17,611 nucleotides of DNA, from the NCBI GenBank assembly GCA_900313765.1, contig OMSN01000006.1:1-17611 (forward strand). Direction: 5' to 3'. Source of the stretch: an uncultured Eubacteriales bacterium. Lineage in GTDB: Bacteria; Bacillota; Clostridia; Lachnospirales; Lachnospiraceae. The position numbers were made by a program, and so were the translations under genes. Under the pieces are notes generated by a model. The model was given only the letters and a program-made list of their open reading frames with translations, had not been told where the DNA came from and made no database searches. Each line of letters opens with the position of its first letter. The first letter of the stretch is position 1. Positions 1-7,148 of the stretch are shown here, one piece after another.

Positions 1-486
1 ATGGATGCAGATCTCCTTGGTGAGTCCCGGCACCAGCTTCTTGTCATAGAGATTGATATCGAATACGCAGGGATCACCGTCCAGGGAACGGACACGCTGT
101 ATATAGTACAGCTCAGTTCCGACAGGGAATCCGGTATGCCGGGCAACATGTTCATCCGCAGTCAGCTCTGTAAAGCGAATGACCTTGGTTGTGGATTCTC
201 CAAGGTTGTTGCGCTTGGCGCTCTCATGGAAGGATTCGATCCCGGCGATCAGGAACGGCGGAGTCTGTGTTCTGGTATAGATGATACGGACGCCTCTTCC
301 GTGCATCGGCTGGACATATCCCTCCTCGGCGAGCATACCGATGGCACGCCGGACTGTGTTGCGGGAACAGTCAAAGCGGACGATCAGCTGATTCTCGGAA
401 GGCATCAGGGACTAGTAAGGGAGTCTTTCGGATTCAATATCCGCTTTCAATTCTCTGTAGATCGTTTGATATTTTGATTTAGGCAT
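1..486 (-). pseudogene. treR: TreR-like GntR-family repressor, interrupted by an amber codon (partial)
   Basis: The minus strand reads MPKSKYQTIYRELKADIE from an ATG at 486-484, then meets TAG at 414-412 (codon 25), and continues open to the window edge. Without the stop it is a GntR-family winged helix-turn-helix: helix 1 at residues 6-18, PSENQLIVRF at 29-38, recognition segment SRNTVRRAIGMLAEEGY near 42-58, wing HGRGVRI, then the start of a UTRA ligand domain (FLIAGIESFHE, ELYYIQRVR, VPGLTKEIC). This pattern resembles TreR, the trehalose-6-phosphate-responsive repressor of trehalose genes. GGGAG precedes the ATG by 10 nt. A restart at Met28, three codons after the stop, would lose helix 1 and has no visible Shine-Dalgarno. 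The TAG sits where I recall Gln in relatives, so CAG to TAG is a one-base change. It may be a true pseudogene, a sequencing error or a suppressed codon. No trehalose enzyme is in view. Confidence 0.75.
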
Positions 487-527
487 AACACATTATCTCC
501 CATCCCTAAAAGGACATAAACATTGCT

Positions 528-552
528 GGAAACAATTTCCTTGTTTAAACAT
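528..552. promoter_or_regulatory. Paired dyads, candidate autoregulatory operator
   Basis: Two dyads lie just downstream of the -10 box of the TreR-like gene. TTGTTTAAACAT (541-552) contains the perfect 10-bp palindrome TGTTTAAACA. GGAAACAATTTCC (528-540) has perfect 5-bp arms around CAA. The first has the TTGT....ACAA layout that I recall for TreR operators of Bacillus, with the last base differing. Its place at about +5 to +16 would suit autorepression. This is inference from position and symmetry. Confidence 0.45.
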
Positions 553-562
553 ACTAACTTTT

Positions 563-590
563 ATTATAATATTCCGGCAATTTCAGTCAA
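563..590 (-). promoter_or_regulatory. Sigma-A type promoter of the TreR-like gene
   Basis: On the minus strand TTGACT (590-585) is followed after 16 bp by TATAAT (568-563). The start of transcription would fall near 556, giving a leader of about 70 nt before the ATG at 486. Both boxes are close to consensus, so the broken regulator gene still has an intact promoter of its own, separate from proA upstream. Confidence 0.7.
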
Positions 591-628
591 GCGCAATTCT
601 GACGTTTTTGTGCAATATTTCATAAGAA

Positions 629-1954
629 TCATGACAGAGTGCGGAAATGGAAGGATGCTTTTCCGGATGCGTAGTCCCCGACGATCTGGCCGTGACCGTA
701 CAGCCTGTATTTATAGGTCATCAGGCCTTCCAGGCCTACAGGACCTCTGGCATGAAGCTTGCCCGTGGAGATCCCGACCTCTGCGCCGAATCCGTATCGG
801 AAACCATCGGCGAAACGGGTGGAGCAGTTGCGGTACACCCCTGCAGAATCCACTAATGTCATGAACCGCTCAGCGGCCTCATCATTATCGGTTATGATGC
901 AGTCCGTGTGGTGAGAGCCGAATCGGTTGATGTGGGCCGCAGCCTCTTCCACGCTTCCGACAAGTTTCACGGAGAGGATCAGATCCAGGTATTCTCTGCG
1001 AAAATCCCCCTCCTCCATCACATCATCCCGGCTGATCGCTGCAGTGGTTCCGGGTGCCGGCGCATCCGCTTCCTCCAGGATGGCTGCCGCCTCTGCGGTT
1101 CCACGGAGCCTGACACCACTGTCTGCGAGCGCTGCCGCAGCTTTCGGGAGGAACGACCGGGCAATCGCACGGTGTACCAGCAGGGTCTCTGTCGCGTTAC
1201 AGGCTGCCGTATACTGGGTCTTCGCGTCGATCAGGATGGGAATGGCCATCTCCTGGTCTGCATATTCATCCACATAGGTATGGCAGATACCGTCAGAATG
1301 TCCCATAACCGGAATCTTTGTATGATCCATGATATAGCGGACAAATGCATTGGAGCCGCGGGGGATCAGAAGATCCACACAGTCATCACACTCCAGCAGT
1401 TCATCGATCTCACTGTGTGCGGAAGCCTGCAGCAGGCTGCCCTCCGGTATTCCTGCACTGCAGGCAGCGTCACGGATCAGTTCAAAGAGGACTTTGTTGG
1501 TGGAAGCAGTTTCCTTCCCGCCCTTCAGCACGGCGCAGTTGCCGCTCTTGATGCACAGACAGCTGATCTGCACGAGGGCATCCGGTCTTGCCTCGAATAT
1601 GATCCCGATCACCCCGATGGGAACAGTGACCCGCTCCAGAACCAGACCTTCGTCGAGTTCCCTTTTCAGGGTGATCCTTCCGGCTGGATCTTCAAGAGCA
1701 AGCAGGCTGTCGATGCCTGCCAGGCAGTCACTCAGTTTGTGCTCGTCAAAGCGGAGCCTTTTCCTGACAGAATCAGCTATGCCGTCTGCGTCGGCGCGCG
1801 CAAGATCTTCCCGGTTTGCGGCGAAGATCTCCTCCTTCCTGGATGTGAGCGATGCTGCGACCGCTTTCAGAGCCGCATCGCGGATACGGACGTCCAGAGA
1901 AGCGACAACAGGAGAAACTTCTTTCATCTTTCTGACATTGTCCCGAATACTCAT
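629..1954 (-). CDS. proA: Gamma-glutamyl phosphate reductase (glutamate-5-semialdehyde dehydrogenase)
   Basis: Second enzyme of proline synthesis: it reduces gamma-glutamyl phosphate with NADPH to glutamate-5-semialdehyde in the cytoplasm. The 441-residue product has the family's landmarks: VPIGVIGIIFEARPDA (111-126), CAVLKGGKE (140-148), IPRGSNAFVRYI (197-208), PVMGHSDGICHTYVD (215-229), the catalytic cysteine C252 in QYTAACNATETLLVH, and GKLHARGPVGLEGL near the C-terminus. The frame extends 41 codons further upstream, but the ATG at 1954 is chosen because GGGAGGA stands about 9 nt before it and the family N-terminus starts there; the longer extension would read through the promoter. Length is slightly above the usual 410-430. 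proB, usually adjacent, is not in this window. The gene is transcribed away from pckA; no clear terminator lies between it and the TreR-like gene. Confidence 0.95.
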   Translation of the reverse strand: MSIRDNVRKMKEVSPVVASLDVRIRDAALKAVAASLTSRKEEIFAANREDLARADADGIADSVRKRLRFDEHKLSDCLAGIDSLLALEDPAGRITLKRELDEGLVLERVTVPIGVIGIIFEARPDALVQISCLCIKSGNCAVLKGGKETASTNKVLFELIRDAACSAGIPEGSLLQASAHSEIDELLECDDCVDLLIPRGSNAFVRYIMDHTKIPVMGHSDGICHTYVDEYADQEMAIPILIDAKTQYTAACNATETLLVHRAIARSFLPKAAAALADSGVRLRGTAEAAAILEEADAPAPGTTAAISRDDVMEEGDFRREYLDLILSVKLVGSVEEAAAHINRFGSHHTDCIITDNDEAAERFMTLVDSAGVYRNCSTRFADGFRYGFGAEVGISTGKLHARGPVGLEGLMTYKYRLYGHGQIVGDYASGKASFHFRTLS

Positions 1955-1996
1955 TTCAATAATCCTCCCAACACTGTTAACTTTACCACATACATG

Positions 1997-2025
1997 TTGA
2001 TTTTTACAGACCCGTCCGCTATAAT
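1997..2025 (+). promoter_or_regulatory. Sigma-A type promoter of pckA
   Basis: TTGATT (1997-2002), a 17-bp spacer and TATAAT (2020-2025) form a near-consensus promoter pointing at pckA. Transcription would begin near 2032, leaving a leader of about 74 nt that opens with an A/U-rich hairpin. Confidence 0.7.
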
Positions 2026-2049
2026 ACATGCGTAAAAAAAGGCATGAAA
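2021..2049 (-). promoter_or_regulatory. Weak candidate promoter of proA
   Basis: Reading left, TATTAT (2026-2021) has a poor -35 candidate, TTTCAT (2049-2044), 17 bp upstream. The -10 occupies almost the same bases as the -10 of the pckA promoter on the other strand, so the two polymerases would exclude each other. The -35 match is weak, and the assignment rests mainly on position. Confidence 0.35.
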
Positions 2050-2063
2050 ACCAATGCTTTTTT
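2036..2063 (+). promoter_or_regulatory. Leader hairpin of pckA with terminal T run
   Basis: AAAAAGGCAT (2036-2045) pairs with ATGCTTTTTT (2054-2063) across an 8-nt loop, with one G-U pair. The T run is inside the stem, so it is a weak intrinsic terminator at best. It would be the very 5' end of the pckA mRNA and could stabilise or attenuate it. Function is inferred. Confidence 0.35.
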
Positions 2064-2105
2064 ATATCTGTAAACACATAGCATTCAGGAAAGAGGTTTA
2101 TTGCA

Positions 2106-3719
2106 ATGGCAAATATCGATCTGAGTCAGTATGGCATTCTTGATGTCAAGGAAATCATCCACAATCCGTCTTTTGAATTCCTGTATGAGGAAGAGATGAA
2201 GCCGGAACTGACCGGTTTTGACAAAGGTCAGCTCACCGAGCTTGGTGCTGTCAATGTTATGACCGGCATCTACACCGGACGTTCTCCGAAAGACAAATAC
2301 ATTGTTATGGACGAGAACTCCAAGGATACTGTATGGTGGACAACAGAAGCATACAAGAACGACAATCATCCGATGAGTGAAGAGACCTGGGCGGTTGTCA
2401 AGGATCTTGCAATCAAGCAGCTGTGCGGCAAGAGACTGTTTGTGGTTGACGCATTCTGCGGCGCAAACAAGGATACCCGCATGGCGATCCGCTTCATCAT
2501 GGAAGTCGCATGGCAGGCACATTTCGTTAAGAACATGTTCATCCAGCCGACTGAGGAAGAACTTGAGAACTTCAAGCCGGATTTCGTCGTCTACAATGCT
2601 TCCAAGGCAAAGGTTGAGAACTATAAGGAACTTGGCCTCAACTCTGAGACATGCGCAGCATTCAATATCACCAGCCGTGAGCAGGTTATCCTGAACACAT
2701 GGTACGGCGGCGAGATGAAGAAGGGTATGTTCTCCATGATGAACTACTATCTGCCGCTGCAGGGCATCGCTTCCATGCACTGCTCCGCAAACACCGATAT
2801 GGAAGGCAAGAACACTGCGATCTTCTTCGGCCTTTCCGGAACCGGCAAGACCACTCTTTCCACTGACCCGAAGAGACTTCTGATCGGCGATGACGAGCAC
2901 GGCTGGGACGACAACGGCGTCTTCAACTTTGAGGGCGGCTGCTATGCCAAGGTCATCAACCTCGACAAGGATTCCGAGCCGGATATCTACAATGCGATCA
3001 AGCGCGACGCTCTTCTTGAGAATGTTACCGTTGATGCAGAAGGCAAGATCGATTTTGCTGATAAGTCCGTCACCGAGAATACCCGCGTTTCCTATCCGAT
3101 CGAGCATATTGAGAAGATCGCGAAGAACGTGAACAAGATCTCTTCCGGTCCGGCAGCAGAGAACGTAATCTTCCTGTCTGCAGATGCATTCGGCGTACTT
3201 CCGCCGGTTTCCATCCTGACTCCGGAGCAGACTCAGTACTACTTCCTGAGCGGATTCACAGCAAAACTTGCAGGAACCGAGCGCGGCATCACCGAGCCGA
3301 CCCCGACTTTCTCCGCATGCTTTGGCCAGGCGTTCCTGGAGCTGCATCCGACCAAGTACGGCGAAGAGCTCGTTAAGAGAATGCAGAAGAGCGGAGCCAA
3401 GGCTTATCTGGTCAACACCGGCTGGAACGGCACAGGCAAGCGTATCTCCATCAAGGATACCAGAGGAATCATCGATGCGATCCTCAACGGCGATGTCCTG
3501 AAGGCACCGACCAAGAAGATCCCGTATTTCGATTTCGAGGTTCCGACCGAGCTTCCGGGCGTTGATCCTGGAATCCTGGATCCGAGAGACACCTATGCAG
3601 ATGCAGCACAGTGGGATGAGAAGGCTAAGGATCTTGCAGGACGCTTCATCAAGAACTTTGCGAAGTATGAGGGCAACGAAGCAGGCAAGGCTCTGGTAGC
3701 AGCAGGCCCGAAGCTGTAA
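2106..3719 (+). CDS. pckA: Phosphoenolpyruvate carboxykinase (ATP)
   Basis: Cytoplasmic enzyme that converts oxaloacetate and ATP to PEP, CO2 and ADP in gluconeogenesis; in many anaerobes it can run in the CO2-fixing direction instead. The 537-residue length fits the ATP-dependent family. Visible motifs are TGRSPKDK (57-64, oxaloacetate-binding Arg), WYGGEMKKG (199-207, metal-ligand Lys), the P-loop GLSGTGKTT (242-250), the metal-binding [10 protein letters not shown] (260-269), and ENTRVSYP (324-331). The ATG is preceded by AGGAAAGAGG with 9 nt spacing. It is divergent from proA with its own promoter. A stable hairpin follows the stop 36 bp downstream, before the debranching-enzyme gene. Confidence 0.97.
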   Translation: MANIDLSQYGILDVKEIIHNPSFEFLYEEEMKPELTGFDKGQLTELGAVNVMTGIYTGRSPKDKYIVMDENSKDTVWWTTEAYKNDNHPMSEETWAVVKDLAIKQLCGKRLFVVDAFCGANKDTRMAIRFIMEVAWQAHFVKNMFIQPTEEELENFKPDFVVYNASKAKVENYKELGLNSETCAAFNITSREQVILNTWYGGEMKKGMFSMMNYYLPLQGIASMHCSANTDMEGKNTAIFFGLSGTGKTTLSTDPKRLLIGDDEHGWDDNGVFNFEGGCYAKVINLDKDSEPDIYNAIKRDALLENVTVDAEGKIDFADKSVTENTRVSYPIEHIEKIAKNVNKISSGPAAENVIFLSADAFGVLPPVSILTPEQTQYYFLSGFTAKLAGTERGITEPTPTFSACFGQAFLELHPTKYGEELVKRMQKSGAKAYLVNTGWNGTGKRISIKDTRGIIDAILNGDVLKAPTKKIPYFDFEVPTELPGVDPGILDPRDTYADAAQWDEKAKDLAGRFIKNFAKYEGNEAGKALVAAGPKL

Positions 3720-3755
3720 TGTGAATCATCTGTTTTAACAATACGAATCTTATGT

Positions 3756-3795
3756 ACGGGAGACTGATGCGTGTCAGCATGTGTCAGCCTCCCGT
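3756..3795 (+). terminator. Stable hairpin after pckA, possible terminator or attenuator
   Basis: ACGGGAGACTGATGC (3756-3770) pairs with GTGTCAGCCTCCCGT (3781-3795) over a 10-nt loop: 15 positions with one A-C mismatch and two G-U pairs. No T run follows (CTGTATATGG), so termination efficiency is uncertain; it may limit read-through or protect the pckA 3' end. The loop plus right arm contain a direct repeat of GTGTCAGC. Confidence 0.5.
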
Positions 3796-3816
3796 CTGTA
3801 TATGGGGGCAAAAAAC

Positions 3817-5928
3817 ATGGACCTGACGCCAGGCGTAGATATTGATATGCTTCATCCGCGGGAGAGCGTAGCGGGCTATGCGGTCTGTCCTGGCCTTTAT
3901 GAAAATAATGGCGCGCAGGCGCTTGGGTATGGCGGTGCTGTGAGTTTCACGGTTCACTCAAATGGCGCCACATCTGTGGAACTGCTTCTGTTTCACCGCC
4001 ATGACAAAGAACCTTATGCCGTGATCCCGTTCCCGGTCGAATATCGTATTGGAGATGTCTGGTCAATGGTTGTGTTCGGCCTTGACATCACACAGTTTGA
4101 ATATGCATACAGGGTAGACGGTCCCTGGAAACCGGACAAGGGGCTGTTGTTTGACAGAAACCATGTACTGCTGGATATCTATGCAAAAGCAGTGACCGGA
4201 CAGAGGATCTGGGGCGAGCGGCAGACAGAGGAAGGTGTCTACCACGCAAGAGTGGTACGGCATTCTTATGACTGGGGCGATCACGGACGCCTGCGGATGC
4301 CGATGGAAGACCTGATCATCTATGAACTCCATGTGCGCGGTTTCACTATGGGTCAGAATTCCGGTGTGCGTTGTCCGGGGACTTTCGAAGGTCTGCGGGA
4401 GAAGATCCCGTATCTGAAATGGCTGGGGATCACAGCTGTTGAACTGATGCCCATATTCGAATTCGATGAGATGCAGGATCTTCGGAACTATGAGGGCAAG
4501 CGCCTCATGGACTACTGGGGATACAATACCGTCAGTTATTTCGCACCGAACTCATGTTATGCCGCGAGAGAAGAATACAACCGTGAGGGAAGTGAACTGA
4601 GAGATCTGATCCGGGATCTGCATGAGGCGGGGATACAGGTTATCCTTGATGTTGTATTCAATCATACGGCAGAGGGAAATGAGGACGGGTCCTTCATCAA
4701 TTTCAAGGGCTTCGACAACAACGTTTACTATATGCTGAATCCGGAGGGGGAGTATTACAATTTCTCCGGATGCGGCAATACCGTCAACTGCAACCACCCG
4801 GTCGTGCAGGAGATGATCGTTGAATGCCTGCATTACTGGACGATCAATTATCATATTGACGGATTTAGATTTGATCTTGCAAGCATACTCGGGAGAAATG
4901 AAGACGGCTCTCCGATGGAGCATCCGCCGCTTCTGCAGCGTCTGGCGAAGGATCCGCTTCTGGCGGATGTCAAGCTGATCGCCGAAGCGTGGGATGCGGG
5001 AGGCATGTACCAGGTCGGAAGCTTTCCGGCATGGAACCGCTGGGCAGAGTGGAACGGCAAGTACAGGGATGATATGAGAGAGTTCCTGAAGGGAGATTAC
5101 TGGGCTGCGCCGGAAGCTGCCAGACGTATCATCGGATCCCCGGATCTCTATTCCACGGATCCTTCCGAACAGGGCAGGAGTCCCCATGGCTATCTCGGGT
5201 ACAACTCCTCTGTGAACTTCATCACCTGCCATGACGGATTCACCCTGTATGATCTGTATACATACAATGAGAAGCACAATGAGGTGAACGGCTGGAACAA
5301 TACGGACGGGGCGAACGACAACCGCAGCTGGAACTGCGGCACAGAAGGGCCGAGCCTGGATCCTGAGATCGAACAACTGCGGAAGCGCATGATGAAGAAT
5401 GCGATGGCGGTCCTGATGATGAGCCGCGGCACACCTATGTTCTATGCGGGAGATGAATTCGCCAACACACAGTTCGGAAACAACAACGGATACTGCCAGG
5501 ACAATGAGATCAGCTGGCTGAACTGGAACTACTGTGACCGGAACAGAGAGATGCTGGAATTCACAAGAGATGTGATCGCATTCCGAAAAGCGCACCGCTG
5601 TGTCAGCAGAGACCTGAAACCGGCCAGGTGCGGATTCCCGAATATGTCAGTCCACGCCGGTACGCCCTGGAACGCACTGGTAACAAAGGAGACCAAAGCG
5701 TTCTATGTGGTGTATGCAGGTTACGATGAGACTCTGGAAGAGGATGACATCGTGTGCGTTGCCATCAATGTCTTCTGGGAACCTCTTGAGATCACACTGC
5801 CGGATCTTCCGGACGGACGCAGCTGGCACCTGTACGTAGCAACAGGCGGTGAGGAGCGCGGAATGGCCTGGAAGAGGGTGACCATGCGGCCGCGATCGGT
5901 TGCGGTGCTGAGTGCGGAATCATTTTGA
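3817..5928 (+). CDS. glgX: Glycogen debranching enzyme, GH13 isoamylase/GlgX type
   Basis: Hydrolyses alpha-1,6 branch points of glycogen or other alpha-glucan. The 703-residue product has an N-terminal beta-sandwich resembling CBM48 (about 15-125, including FEYAYRVDGPW) and a GH13 barrel with all four conserved regions: DVVFNH (278-283), GFRFDLAS (349-356, nucleophile D353), AEAWD (389-393, acid/base E390) and CHDG (471-474). GTPMFYAGDEF (538-548) follows, then a C-terminal beta domain. There is no signal peptide, so it should be cytoplasmic. The ATG at 3817 is preferred because GGGGG lies 8 nt upstream; a GTG at 3781 is in frame but lies inside the hairpin. The precise subfamily (GlgX, isoamylase, TreX or pullulanase-like) cannot be fixed without alignment. 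No clear promoter is visible, so it may be read from pckA. Confidence 0.88.
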   Translation: MDLTPGVDIDMLHPRESVAGYAVCPGLYENNGAQALGYGGAVSFTVHSNGATSVELLLFHRHDKEPYAVIPFPVEYRIGDVWSMVVFGLDITQFEYAYRVDGPWKPDKGLLFDRNHVLLDIYAKAVTGQRIWGERQTEEGVYHARVVRHSYDWGDHGRLRMPMEDLIIYELHVRGFTMGQNSGVRCPGTFEGLREKIPYLKWLGITAVELMPIFEFDEMQDLRNYEGKRLMDYWGYNTVSYFAPNSCYAAREEYNREGSELRDLIRDLHEAGIQVILDVVFNHTAEGNEDGSFINFKGFDNNVYYMLNPEGEYYNFSGCGNTVNCNHPVVQEMIVECLHYWTINYHIDGFRFDLASILGRNEDGSPMEHPPLLQRLAKDPLLADVKLIAEAWDAGGMYQVGSFPAWNRWAEWNGKYRDDMREFLKGDYWAAPEAARRIIGSPDLYSTDPSEQGRSPHGYLGYNSSVNFITCHDGFTLYDLYTYNEKHNEVNGWNNTDGANDNRSWNCGTEGPSLDPEIEQLRKRMMKNAMAVLMMSRGTPMFYAGDEFANTQFGNNNGYCQDNEISWLNWNYCDRNREMLEFTRDVIAFRKAHRCVSRDLKPARCGFPNMSVHAGTPWNALVTKETKAFYVVYAGYDETLEEDDIVCVAINVFWEPLEITLPDLPDGRSWHLYVATGGEERGMAWKRVTMRPRSVAVLSAESF

Positions 5929-5939
5929 AATAACATGTT

Positions 5940-5976
5940 TACATATGTACATTCTGTCTGGATACGATTATAATCG
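5940..5976 (+). promoter_or_regulatory. Promoter of the sugar operon with two overlapping palindromes
   Basis: TATAAT (5969-5974) has TGTACA (5946-5951) 17 bp upstream as -35. The -10 is embedded in the perfect 12-bp palindrome CGATTATAATCG (5965-5976), and the -35 is overlapped by the perfect 10-bp palindrome TACATATGTA (5940-5949). A repressor bound to either would occlude the promoter. The regulator is not in this window. Confidence 0.55.
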
Positions 5977-6015
5977 GTGTATGGCATTTGCATTTTCAAC
6001 CAGGAGAGTGACAGT

Positions 6016-7050
6016 ATGATCAAAGCAGGTATCATTGGCTGCGGAAGCATTGCCAGGCACCGTCATGTTCCGGAATACGCAGCGAATCCGAATACGGAGA
6101 TCGCAGGGTACTGTGACTGGAACCGTGACCGCGCGCAGGAGCTGGCCGCAAAGTACGGAGGCAGAGTATATGAGACGGTGGACGAGCTTCTTGCAGATCC
6201 GTCCATCGATGTAGTCAGTGTATGTGTGGCGAATACGCAGCATGCGGAAGTCACCATCAAAGCCCTGAATGCCGGTAAACACGTCCTGTGTGAGAAGCCG
6301 ATGGCGGTTTCCGTAGAGGAGTGTGAGGCCATGGTGAAAGCGGCTGATGAGAACCACCGTACGCTCATGATCGGACAGAACCAGCGTCTGACTCATGGAC
6401 ACCAGAAGGCAAGACAGCTGATCCGGGAAGGCGCGATCGGAAGAGTCCTTACGTTCAGGACCACCTTCGGGCACGAAGGTCCGGAGAACTGGAGTATCAT
6501 GAAGAATAATACCTGGTTCTTCGACAGGAAGCAGTCCGCCATGGGTGCTGTGGCAGATCTGGGTGTTCATAAGACCGATCTGATCCAGTATCTCCTGGAT
6601 GACTACGTAGAAGAAGTGAAGTCCGTAGTTGCGACGCTGGACAAGAAGGATCCGGATGGCAACCCGATCAGCGTGGATGACAATGCAATCTCCATCTACC
6701 GGATGCGCAGCGGTGCAATCGGGACCATGACTGCCAGCTGGACCTATTATGGTGCGGCTGAGGACAATAACACAGTTATCTACGGGACAGAAGGTGTTCT
6801 TCATATCTATGATCATCCGGATTATACGCTGTATATCCAGAAGAGGAATGGCGAGCGCATCTATTACGAGATGGACAAGCTGATCACCAATGAACTCCAG
6901 TTCAGCTCCGGCGTCATTGATGAGTTTGTTTCTGCGATTCTGGAAGGCAGGGAATCCTGCATCAGCGGCAGGGATGTCATGATTGCCATGAAAGCGGTCT
7001 TTGCCAGTGTTCAGTCGAGTGAGACCGGCGAGACCGTGCGGATCAGCTGA
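6016..7050 (+). CDS. Gfo/Idh/MocA family NAD(P)-dependent oxidoreductase
   Basis: A 344-residue soluble dehydrogenase of the glucose-fructose oxidoreductase / inositol dehydrogenase / MocA family, which oxidises sugars, cyclitols or their derivatives. The N-terminal Rossmann fold has GIIGCGSIAR (5-14) and acidic D34 after the second strand, which often favours NAD. CEKPMAV (92-98) carries the conserved catalytic-site lysine K94, and DLGVHKTDLIQYL (181-193) supplies the conserved His185. The ATG at 6016 is chosen over an in-frame ATG at 5977 because AGGAG lies just upstream and the fold begins there; the earlier ATG is within the initially transcribed region. It heads the cluster with a sugar ABC transporter, so its substrate is probably the imported compound or a product of it. 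The substrate cannot be read from sequence alone. Confidence 0.9.
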   Translation: MIKAGIIGCGSIARHRHVPEYAANPNTEIAGYCDWNRDRAQELAAKYGGRVYETVDELLADPSIDVVSVCVANTQHAEVTIKALNAGKHVLCEKPMAVSVEECEAMVKAADENHRTLMIGQNQRLTHGHQKARQLIREGAIGRVLTFRTTFGHEGPENWSIMKNNTWFFDRKQSAMGAVADLGVHKTDLIQYLLDDYVEEVKSVVATLDKKDPDGNPISVDDNAISIYRMRSGAIGTMTASWTYYGAAEDNNTVIYGTEGVLHIYDHPDYTLYIQKRNGERIYYEMDKLITNELQFSSGVIDEFVSAILEGRESCISGRDVMIAMKAVFASVQSSETGETVRIS

Positions 7051-7060
7051 CAGGAGCTGA

Positions 7061-7074
7061 TCCCTGATCAGGGA
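7061..7074. promoter_or_regulatory. 14-bp perfect palindrome, candidate operator
   Basis: TCCCTGATCAGGGA is a perfect dyad 10 bp after the oxidoreductase stop codon and 4 bp before a terminator stem. It could be a protein-binding site, or an RNA fold competing with the terminator. Function unknown. Confidence 0.35.
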
Positions 7075-7078
7075 AATC

Positions 7079-7107
7079 GGTTCTGTTCCATACAGAACCT
7101 GGTTTTT
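7079..7107 (+). terminator. Rho-independent terminator inside the sugar cluster
   Basis: GGTTCTGT (7079-7086), loop TCCAT, ACAGAACC (7092-7099), then TGGTTTTT (7100-7107): a perfect 8-bp stem and a T run. It lies between the oxidoreductase and binding-protein genes, and I see no convincing promoter after it, so it may work as an attenuator, or the transporter may have a promoter I missed. Confidence 0.75.
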
Positions 7108-7148
7108 GTAACTTTTAAGAGAAGGATAGGTAAAAGGGAGGTAATCAC

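Noticed and set aside
1..477. Open frame on the plus strand opposite the TreR-like gene
   Set aside because: It is antisense to a recognisable GntR protein, shows no family features, and exists because the opposite frame is well conserved.
908..2035. Long plus-strand frame of 375 codons opposite proA
   Set aside because: Cys- and Arg-rich translation without domains, fully inside proA on the other strand; a codon-bias shadow.
1955..2077. N-terminal extension of ProA by 41 residues
   Set aside because: It would run through both promoters, is not ProA-like, and the ATG at 1954 has an excellent GGGAGGA site.
2085..3347. Minus-strand frame of 420 codons opposite pckA
   Set aside because: pckA is unambiguous on the plus strand; the antisense translation has no recognisable motif and no ribosome binding site.
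5977..6015. Earlier start of the oxidoreductase at 5977
   Set aside because: The 13 extra residues lie in the untranslated leader and precede the first Rossmann strand; AGGAG serves the ATG at 6016.
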